This document shows positions 54,840-64,000 of a stretch of 64,000 bases of DNA, piece by piece. The stretch is from Pseudorasbora parva (Eukaryota > Chordata > Actinopteri > Cypriniformes > Gobionidae), in assembly GCF_024679245.1 (NCBI RefSeq), contig NC_090187.1, positions 20,457,995-20,521,994 on the forward strand, given 5' to 3'. Position numbers and translations under genes: made by a program. Position 1 is the stretch's first letter. Every line of letters starts with the position of its first letter. Below the pieces are notes generated by a model. It saw only the letters and a program-made list of their open reading frames with translations. It was not told the DNA's origin and made no database searches.

Positions 54840-55169
54840 ATATAAGTTAGGCTAGCTGTGTTATATGACGACATTCTTCTTTAAGATGAATACAACCTGA
54901 GTTATAAAAAATAACTCCTTGCTCTTCCAAGCTTTATAATGGCAGTTAAATGGGAGCCCAAAAAAGTGCATTCATCCATTATAAAAGTAATCCACACTCC
55001 TCCAAGGGGTTAATAAAGGCCTTCTGAATTGAATCAATGTAGTATAAGAAACATATCCACATTTAAAACTTTACAAAGTAAAATATCTCACTGAACGTCT
55101 ATGTGACTGGGCTTCAAATTGTGGACTGTCATTCAATGTCATAGCAAAGTATTTAATATATTAATATAT
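54840..55169. repeat. Diverged interspersed repeat
   Basis: ACGACATTCTTCTTTAAGAT through ACACTCCTCCAAGGGGTTAA resembles, with substitutions, the repeat at 1930-2130. Family not assigned. Confidence 0.45.
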
Positions 55170-55704
<535 letters not shown>

Positions 55705-55736
55705 GACACATAGATGCATAGATACATAGAATATAT

Positions 55737-55750
55737 GTGTGTGTGTGTGT

Positions 55751-55806
<56 letters not shown>
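55737..55806. repeat. (GT)n microsatellite
   Basis: About 33 GT units with two AT interruptions. Confidence 0.95.
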
Positions 55807-55814
<8 letters not shown>

Positions 55815-55884
55815 ATATACACACACACACAAACTACTATTGTATTCTTCTAAAAGAAGAATGACATATACACCTAGGATGTGT

Positions 55885-56413
55885 TAGCCTAGAAATCTAG
55901 ACACACCCTAGCGGCAGCAAATTTAATTTGAGCGCAAGTGTCGTCTAGGAACTCTCAATACACGTCTGAGCTGTATTCCTCAGAATCTGGACGGCCCAAT
56001 CACATCGTGTATAGAGTCAGCAGGCGGGGCCATAATGACGACGGCCGAGTTGCGTTTGCGTGCTTCTTGTAAACACAGAAACTGGCGAATGGCGGCGGTC
56101 TTTCGAATCAGCTTTGACCGCGATCCAGGAAGACTTGGAGTTAAACTTTTCTCTGAGAAAAGAACAAAGAACAGCACTGAAGTCATTCTTAAAAAGGGAA
56201 GATGTGTTCGGAGTTTAGCCGACCGGATACGGCGAATGTTTAATTTATCAGCGAGCTCTGTTTCACCTTCGTAGCTCTGGTTGGTGTAGCGCTATCCTAT
56301 CGCGTGCAGAGGGAGTTTGAAAGACAACCGTTTATCCCACCCCTCGGATTGCGCCCTGTCTATGGTGAGTTTCTAGACCAAACATCTTGATGTGGGTCTG
56401 GCTTGTCAGGCTA
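55885..56413 (+). mobile_element. MULE-like helicase-bearing element, copy d, complete
   Basis: The 529-bp element has termini TAGCCT and AGGCTA and a perfect 9-bp duplication AGGATGTGT (55876-55884 and 56414-56422). It is colinear end to end with copy a. The helicase frame reads SFESALTAIQEDLELNFSLR, then FLKREDVFGV, a stop, and PTGYGECLIYQ, so the glycines of Walker A are present but the lysine is changed to glutamate and a stop interrupts. No transposase. Confidence 0.85.
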
Positions 56414-56422
56414 AGGATGTGT

Positions 56423-56889
56423 GGGATTACAAATTTAAGAATCTGTTTAAAACTAACTAGGGGAAGTACACTGTATCTAGCATTTAAGGTAAAGATTGTG
56501 ATATTCTGTTATTAATTATTCTTTATTATTATTAAGTTTTCTGCAAGTTCCTGTTCTCTTTATTGTAAATCAAATAATCCAAATTACTGAGAATCTCACC
56601 TTTTGTCTTTAATGGCTCTTGAAGCATCTATCCTTTTTTTTTTAATTGTTATGCTGATTCGATTAGGAATGGTTATACTCTAGAGTCTGGGATGGGTCCC
56701 TTTACCTGGATACTTCATTTGCATGATTTGTATAAGGTCATCACCCATTTTCTGTGTTTCTCCCCCACCTAAAATCTATATAAACTACTGTATGCTGCCT
56801 TAATTAGACTTGATGGACTGCAGCTGCAGCACGTGTTCTCAATAAAGAATCCTGCTGAAGATACATCCAAGTCTCCTGGTCTTCGCTTC
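56423..56889 (+). repeat. LTR-like segment
   Basis: A TATA box (CTATATAAAC, about 56776-56785) is followed by AATAAA at 56841-56846 and a U5-like end (CCAAGTCTCCTGGTCTTCGC). This order of TATA box, short transcribed stretch and polyadenylation signal resembles a solo LTR 3' half. I find no second LTR, primer-binding site or polyprotein. Confidence 0.45.
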
Positions 56890-56892
56890 TAA

Positions 56893-57701
56893 ATGTACGT
56901 TCACACCGAACGCGAATAGAGCGTCTGGAGCGAATGATTTCCATGTTAAGTCAATGGAAATGCGTCTGGAGATAGACGCGTTTCGCGCAGAGCGATGGAC
57001 GCAATTCCGCCTCATTTGCACGTCCAGTTCATGTGAATAACGCAAATTTGAAGCGAATTGAGCGTCTTGTGCGATAGGCGCGTTACGCGCAGGTGGTGCT
57101 TTTTGTGCATTCACATGTTTGAAGCGAATTCTACGCTCTATGCCCGAGTTGAAAAATGTGAACTTTGGCGTCAATTCACGCCGCGTTAACCAATGAGGAG
57201 CCTGCTTGCTGCTGTCACGTGGTAAAGTGACGTAATGAGAAACCCTGCATATAATTAAAAAATACTGTTATTTTGTCACTAAATGTAGTTTTAATGCTTT
57301 TCAGTTGATAATGTAGTTGTTTAAAGCTAAAATATGTGGTTTACTTATAAAGACAGTGCCTATTTAAAAAGAATACTCTTGAGTTTTTGGAGTTGTGAGA
57401 TCCAGCGATCACCGGGCTCTCAGCGCTCGTTAACCCCAGCGAGAGCAGCCTTTCCTCGGCCAGTCCTTCTGGCGTTTGCCGCTGGCTCGGATGACTCTGT
57501 AGAGGTTAAACATGACAAATAATTTGTCGTGTACATCTAATGGCCGATCTTTGGTCCAATTAATCTATTGTTGCCTACCAAATCAATTTGACTGAGGGCA
57601 AAGTGAAGTTTCATAACTTTATATTTTATTTAAATATACATGCAGTGCGTTAGCTGAACCACATGTTAATGCTTAATATATATTAATGCTTAATATATAT
57701 A

Positions 57702-57732
<31 letters not shown>

Positions 57733-57940
57733 GAAAAAGAAAAGCGGCAGAGTGGTGTTTCAGGACATATTTTACTTGGAGCGCCTTTAACGCGCGTCTA
57801 TTTCGCTTCAGAAATCGAACGATTTCTACGAACGTCCAATATGCTGCGTATGCGTGAATGGTTTCAAAATGTTCACGCGTCAAACTACACGCGGTAGACG
57901 CGGTTTTGACGGTCAATACGCATTTGGTGTGAATGCAGCG
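56893..57940. mobile_element. Harbinger-like non-autonomous element
   Basis: TAA flanks both sides (56890-56892 and 57941-57943), and the ends (ATGTACGTTCACACCGAA and TTTGGTGTGAATGCAGCG) are imperfect inverted repeats. The inside is rich in CG-containing words (GCGAATAGAGCGTC, GACGCGTTTCGCGC) repeated in both orientations. A 3-bp TAA duplication fits PIF/Harbinger. No transposase frame. Confidence 0.6.
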
Positions 57941-57943
57941 TAA

Positions 57944-59091
57944 GATTTCTAACAGATGGCTTGAGGGTGAGTAAATCATGGGGGTCATTTCATTTTTGGG
58001 TGAACTATCCCTTTAAGTGTTCTTTAGGCTACTGGTTTTTAGTCATGGTATTTAGTTGCAACAGAATGTTTTCCATAAATATGTTTGACTTCTACATTTT
58101 TGAATTTTACCTAATTGGAATCAAAATTGTGATAATTAGAATTGGCTAGCTAAAATCCAAACAATATGTAACCCTAAACACTACTCTAATGAGCATAAAA
58201 AATACATATAGCAAATGTAAATATTAGGTTGAACATAAGATCAGTTTGCATGTGAGCAAGATCTGACTGAATTGGTGTTTCTTCTGAAACATTATGATAA
58301 ACATCTCTAGATGGTCGATGTTTCACCTGTTAATATTTCAAGTGGCCTTTTACTCTAGTTGAGGAGTTTTGACAAAGATGGATGGTTAAAAACATGTTAT
58401 TGTGAACTATCTTCATTCATCCAGCAGCATTATGCAGCATGCACTATGCAGCAATATTAATAACCGAAACGGGTTCCATCGTCATAAGCACCAATGACGA
58501 AATATATCATAATTTAGCAGCATGAGCAAAACCCGCAACAGACAGAGAAATTGTGATCTTGGGCTATCAGCCTGCTCATTCTAGCATGAAGGAACACAGT
58601 ATATTTACACTGTGAGAGGAAGAGGCCATGCATATGCGGGACAGTCTCGAATACAAGGCAAGCTTGGAGAAAAAGAATGCTGTGGGAACCTCTTTGCATT
58701 GTGTTCTGTTGGACTGAGCTAATGGCAGATAAAACAGGTTTTAAAATGTCACTGAGTTTTGGGCTGGGATGGTTATATAATAATTATGACTTGGTTTTAT
58801 AAGAGTCCTGCAGTCTGAGGTGCCCTTACGGCACTTTATCAATGCCAGATCGTCAGACTCTGCTGTAATTCTTGGCTGGTGTTTCACCGCAGTTTTCTAA
58901 TTATTCAGAGCAAGTAATGGAGTGCCGGAGCTGTTTGTCTGTTTGTTTGTTTTCACACTTGCTTTGACTCCCTCCCAGGTCTTTCCTCACAGTATTTTTG
59001 GGTTTGAATTGCGGTACGTTTGTGTGATTCCTATTTTTGGTGCATTTTTGAGAACATTGAATTAACTAATGTTAACAGATTTGTAGGTATA
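57944..59091. other. Non-coding DNA with one MITE end
   Basis: AGGGTGAGTAAATCATG to TGAACTATCCCTTTAA at 57963-58016 is an end of the AGGGATAGTTCAC MITE family. No exon or gene is seen in the rest. Confidence 0.45.
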
Positions 59092-59390
59092 TACAGTGAG
59101 GAAAATAAGCATTTGAACACCCTGCTATTTTTCAAGTTCTCCCTATTAGAAATCATGGAGGGGTCTGAAATTGTCATTGTATGAGAGATGTCCATGTCCA
59201 CTGTGAGAGACATAATCTAAAAAAAATATCCAGAAATCACAATATATGATTTTTTTAACAATTTATTTGTATGATACAGCTGCAAAAAAGTATTTGAACA
59301 CCTGTCTATAAGCTAGAACTCTGACCCTCAAAGAGCTGTTAGTCTGCCTTTAAAATGTCAGCCTCCATCCCATTTATTATCCTAAATTAG

Positions 59391-60055
<665 letters not shown>

Positions 60056-60134
60056 TGATGCACCTGTTTGAGGTTTTTAGCTGCATAAAGACACATGTCC
60101 ACCCCTTAAAATCAGTAAGAATCCAACTACTAAC

Positions 60135-61120
60135 ATGGTCAAGACCGAAGAGCTGTCCAAAAACACTAGAGACAAAACTGTACACCTCGACAAGGCTGGA
60201 AAGGGCTATGGGGAAATTGCCAAGCTGCTTGGTAAGAAAAGGTCCACTTATGGAGCAGTCATTAGACAATGGAAGAAGCTAAACATGACTGTTAATCTCT
60301 TGGACTGGGGCTCCATGCAAGATCTCACCTTGTGGTGTCTCAATGATCCTAAGAAAGGTGAGAAACAGCCCAGAACTACACGGTAGAGGAGCTGGTCAAT
60401 GACCTGAAAAGAGCTGGGACCACTGTTTCCAAGGTTACTGTTGGTAATGCAATAAGACATCAGGGTTTGAAATCATGCATGGCACGGAAGGTTCCCCTGC
60501 TTAAACCAGCACATGTCCAGGCCTGTCTTAAGTTTGCCAATAACCATTTGGATGATCCAGAGGAGTCATGGGAGAAAGTCATGCTATCAGCTGAGACCAA
60601 AATAGAGCTTTTTGGTCATAATTCCACTAAACGTGTTTGGAGAGCGAAGAATGATAAGTACCATCCCAAGAACACCATCCCTACTTTGAATCATTGGGGG
60701 TGGTAGCATCATGCTTTGGGGTGTTTTTCTGACATGGGACTGCACTCTATTAAGGTGAGGTTGACCGGGGCCATGTATTGCGAGATTTTGGGGAACAACC
60801 TTATTCCCTCAGTTAGAGCATTGAAGATGGGTAGAGGCTGGGTCTTCAAACATAACAATGACCCGAAGCACACAGCCAGGATAACCAAGGAGTGGCATTG
60901 TAAGAAGCATATCAAGATTCTAGCGTGGCCTAGCGAGTCTCCAGACCTAAACCTAATAGATAATCTTTGGAGGGAGCTTAAACTCTGTTTCTCAGCGACA
61001 GGCCATAAACCTGACTGATCTAGAGAAGATCTGTGTGGAGGAGTGGGCCAACCTGGTGAAGAACTACAGGAAACGTTTGACCTCTTTAATTGCAAACAAA
61101 GACTACTGTACCAAATATTA
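60135..61120 (+). pseudogene. Tc1 transposase remnant with all three catalytic residues changed
   Basis: Read across shifts at about 60385 and 60705. The N-terminal part is MVKTEELSKNTRDKTVHLDK to IRQWKKLN (HTH region). The catalytic positions are LSAETKIELFG (D to A), [12 protein letters not shown] (D to N) and [14 protein letters not shown] (E to D). The protein is inactive. Confidence 0.85.
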
Positions 61121-61532
61121 ACAGCGATTTTCTCAGGTGTTCAAATACTTATTTGCAGCTGTATCATACAAATAAATTGTTGAAAAATCATACATTGCTC
61201 TAATGAGAGGTCTAGTCAGGAGGTCCTTCCTCAGAGGAATGGGCCAAGGAGGTGCTGTCGCAAGGAATACTAGTTCCCGGAACCATGTCAACGGGACCTG
61301 CTCCTCGTCCTCCCTGACCATGCACTGTGTCTGTGCAAGAAGGCTCACTGGGGAAAACGCATGTTAGCGTAGGCCCCGGGGCCAGCTGTGTGCCAGCGCC
61401 TCAGTGCCGAGGGTCCCCTCGGTTAGGGAATAAAACCACTGGCAATGGGCCATGTCCGGGTGGCAAACAGGTCTACCTGTGCAGTCCCGAAGCGATCCCA
61501 AAACAGCTGGACCACCTGGGGATGGATTCTCT

Positions 61533-62018
61533 TTACTCTCCCGGAAGCACTGGCTGCCGTGAGGGCTCGTCGGCCACACGCTTGAGCCGGCCCGGAATGT
61601 GAGTGGCACAAAGTGACCTCAGATACTTCAGACTCCATGACAGGAGGTGGCGGGCGAGTTGTGACATGCAACGGGAGCGTAGACCACCCTGTCTGTTGAT
61701 GTACGCTACAACCGCCGTGCTGTCCGTACGGACCAGAACGTGCTTGCCCTGGAGCGGCGTCCTGACGTGGCTCAGGGTAAGACGAACTGCTGACAACTCT
61801 AGGCAGTTGATGTGCCATTGCAGTTGAGGCCTCGTCCGCAGACCTGCAACCGCAAGCCCGTTGTACGTGGCACCCCAGTTGTGGAGACAATCGGATGCCT
61901 GGATACCTGTTCTAGGGGCACCCCCGCCCGTAGAAACACAGGGTCCCACCATGGGCTGAAGGTTTAGCGGCATCTCGGTGTAACTAAGACACGGAGGGAT
62001 CCGCTGTGCCACGCCCAC
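61533..62018 (-). pseudogene. DIRS-B RNase H remnant
   Basis: WGATYNGLAVAGL, HINCLELSAVRL (Glu kept), VLVRTDSTAVVAYINRQGGL (Asp kept) and HIPGRLKRVADEPSRQP (Asp kept) match the DIRS-A RNase H. The first Asp block (TDAS) is deleted here, although it is kept in the copy at 40262-40608. Confidence 0.8.
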
Positions 62019-62620
62019 CTCGGGACTCGGCCGTGTAGCCAGCGTTGAAGCGGTCTCATATGAAGCACCCTGAGTGGCGCGCCTGCCGCTCCGGGTGCCA
62101 TATGCCCTAGGAGCCTCTGATATTGTTCAGTGGGACCGCCATCCTGTATTTGAACGAATTCAAGCAGTTCAAAACCGACTGGACGCACTCCTCGGTGAGA
62201 TGCGCTGTCAGGGCGACTGAATCCAGCTCCATACTGGGAAAAGGAAACCTCGGGCAGGGTTTGCTCTTCTCCCAGTTGACCTGAAGCCCCCACTGGCTGA
62301 GGTGCTCGAGCACCAAAAGCCCGAAGGGTGGGACCTCGTACGAATATGCTCGTTCGCCGAACACAAAGCGTGGAAACGGTCTGTGTTGCGGAAGAACCGA
62401 GACATGAAAGTACGCGTCCTTCAGGTCGATCGCTGCAGGCCAATCTCCGGGACGGATGCGTCAGAGGACGTGTTCCTGCGTTAACATTCTGACCGGTAGC
62501 CTGAGATGGGACCGGTTCAAGAACCGCTGATCCAAGATCGGCCGTAACCCGCCGCTTTTCTTGGGTACAATGAAGTACGGGCTGAAAAAGCCGAGGGCGG
62601 CCCATGGTGGGGTCTGCGTG
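61964..62620 (-). pseudogene. DIRS-B reverse transcriptase remnant lacking the YxDD core
   Basis: In several frames I read GLRPIL-like sequence, LKDAYFHVS-like motif A sequence near 62400, then FGERAYSYEVPPFGL directly followed by LVLEHLSQWGLQVNWEKSK (62107-62364). In DIRS-A about 50 residues, including the catalytic YIDD, lie between the corresponding points. The deletion alone inactivates the enzyme. Confidence 0.75.
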
Positions 62621-63031
62621 CGCGTGGCAACACCTACCTACTTCCGCTGAGGGGGCGCGGAACAGAGGGGAGGCCGCGTGGGGGCGTCCTGCGCGCCCCC
62701 TGCTGGCGATTAAAGAGACGCCTGAGGGCGGCAAGGCATGGAAGCATCGCACACCGCCTGGTGCGCTCTCTAGGCACCCAGAGATTTTGGAAACTGCTCT
62801 TTCTGTGAAGTTTTGAGGACAGATGTTATAGTCACAGGAAAGCCCCCCGGCCCTCCTCCGGGGGGAGGAAGTGGTGCTGCTGCCACTTCCTGTCGAGCAG
62901 GATCCTCCATCTCTGGGTGGCCCGTCTCAGGGTCTCTTACGACGACGCTTGCCACCTGGCTTGGCAGCAGCCTGAGCGGGCTGGACATCCTTCCCGCGGC
63001 CGGCTCCACATCTCCGCCCAGGTGGAGCCTG

Positions 63032-63745
63032 CTACTGGGCGGCGGGAGTGGGGGCGGCGGTTGCGGAGGGCGGACGAGCAGGCGGAGGTGCTCCCGCCAG
63101 CCGCGGGGTGGAGGCAGCAGCGGACCGCCGGGGCAGGATGTGCCGGATGGCCTCCGTCTGCTTCTGGGCGGCTGAGAATTGCTGGGCAAAGCTCTCGACC
63201 GCGTCGCCGAACAACCCAGCCGACGAAATAGGGGAGTACAGGAACCGGGACTTATCGGTCTCCCTCATGTCGGCCAGGTCGGCCTGCCCGCCGTCAAGGG
63301 TAGTGAGGGGGGAGGAGCCACTAGGTCGCCTGCGGGCGCTAAATGGTGCTTTCCATGACCTAGTCAGCTCCTCATTCACCTCCAGGAAGAAAGGCACCGG
63401 GGCGGGACGCTGAGAACCAGCGCGGCCCGCCCCGAGAAACCAATCGTCCAACCTAGAAGGTTCGGGACGTGGTGGAGGGTTCCACTCAAGCCCGACCTTT
63501 TCGGCGCCCCGGGAAAGCATAGCCATCAACTCCGGGTCCGACTCGACCGTTGCCACTCTCCCAGAGGGAGGCAGTACAGTCGAATCTTCATCCCCAGGAC
63601 TGAAACTCCCCCTCCGATGCAGCGATCGACATCTGTTCATCCGCGGGTGCCCCAAAAGACATTGTCGGCTGACGGGGTCCCCCGGAAGCACCACCGGCTG
63701 CGGCGCTCGTGAGGGATTAGGGTCCCGCGGAGGCTCACTCGACAA
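63032..63745 (-). pseudogene. DIRS-B gag body
   Basis: The 237-residue frame includes SFSPGDEDSTVLPPSGRVAT, EWNPPPRPEPSRLDDWFLG, VPFFLEVNEELTRSWKAPFS, then MRETDKSRFLYSPISSAGLF and GDAVESFAQQFSAAQKQTEA. The SAGLFGDAVESF block matches APVGLFGDAVNSV in DIRS-A gag, confirming the family. It ends in a Pro/Ala-rich tail, where the frame may have shifted. Confidence 0.8.
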
Positions 63746-64000
63746 TAATTTGTCCTAACCGTAATCCTCAGGTCACCCCGTCCATCCATCAAAGTAGGTC
63801 TATTCTGCTGGGCAGGAATAGACGTAGATTGAGCTATGGGTAGGGGGACTCCACCTTCCCGGAGGAAGGCGAGTCTCGACCTCAGCGCCGCGATAGTCAT
63901 GTTTCCGCAGTGATAACACGAAATATCCACAAAATGCTGCCTCAGCGTGCTGTAAGCCCAGACACGTGATACAGCACTTGTGACCATCAGCGGGCGACAG

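Larger units (their letters stand above)
61197..64000 (-). mobile_element. DIRS-B copy truncated at the window end and at its 3' side
   Basis: In minus-strand order: a cysteine-rich gag start (KCCITCLGLQHAEAAF near 63960-63985), gag body (63032-63745), basic gag end, RT (about 62600-62050), RNase H (about 61990-61560), and methyltransferase-like region (about 61540-61205). The recombinase frame, internal complementary region and 3' terminal repeat are absent; sequence ends at the Tc1 junction. Frames are broken several times. Confidence 0.85.

Noticed and set aside
56423..56889. Endogenous retrovirus
   Set aside because: Only an LTR-like TATA box and AATAAA arrangement is seen. There is no gag, pol or env sequence, primer-binding site or second LTR.
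57334..57522. 62-codon open frame as a host exon
   Set aside because: It lies inside the Harbinger-like element, shows no family resemblance and has no convincing splice sites.
62813..63413. Plus-strand Gly/Pro/Ser-rich frames over the DIRS-B gag
   Set aside because: These are antisense to colinear gag homology and have low-complexity composition only.

Overview
The window looks like teleost, most likely cyprinid, nuclear DNA. It is AT-rich and intron-like, packed with TA, CA and GT microsatellites, and carries a dense load of fish-type transposons: Tc1/mariner, hAT, TTAA-flanked MITEs, MULE-like and Harbinger-like elements, L2-, RTE- and Rex/Jockey-like LINEs, and DIRS tyrosine-recombinase retrotransposons. 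The only host coding sequence I can defend is two consecutive in-phase exons of an unc13 (Munc13) gene on the minus strand, at 39237-39365 and 49824-49913. They are separated by a 10.46 kb intron full of mobile DNA. I found no rRNA, tRNA or CRISPR array.

Left part (1-10.4 kb): foldback MITEs, then a 527-bp element at 2995-3521 flanked by a 9-bp duplication and carrying a decayed piece of a RecQ-like helicase. Next is a nearly complete DIRS element (4679-10001) with gag, RT/RNase H/methyltransferase-like and tyrosine recombinase frames, inverted terminal repeats and an internal complementary region. It has one apparent 1-bp frameshift in gag.

Middle-left (10.4-25.6 kb): a decayed LINE split by an intact 1617-bp Tc1 element encoding a 331-aa DD34E transposase; a second helicase-bearing copy; a 3-kb near-palindrome (16193-19184) with about 748-bp inverted repeats, each holding eight copies of a 29-bp repeat; and a dead Tc1 copy with a degenerate transposase (21096-22448).

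Middle (25.6-39 kb): an L2-like LINE keeping an SGNH-esterase-type ORF1, then a stack of nested insertions (30.3-34.2 kb) inside a TTAA-type element that carries a THAP zinc-finger remnant, and a second copy of that element (36476-38693).

unc13 intron (39.4-49.8 kb): a Tc1 remnant, two truncated DIRS copies of a second subfamily (one split by a 1.8-kb hAT element with a perfect 8-bp duplication), a TTAA MITE, and a third THAP-bearing copy.

Right part (50-64 kb): a hAT MITE, an antisense RTE LINE, a BED-finger hAT remnant, the fourth helicase-bearing element with a perfect 9-bp duplication, an LTR-like segment, a Harbinger-like element, a Tc1 copy invaded by an L2 LINE, and a truncated DIRS element running off the window end. 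Apart from splicing of unc13, no cooperating host pathway is visible. The value of the window is the transposon stratigraphy, in which several insertions can be checked against uninterrupted copies inside the same window.
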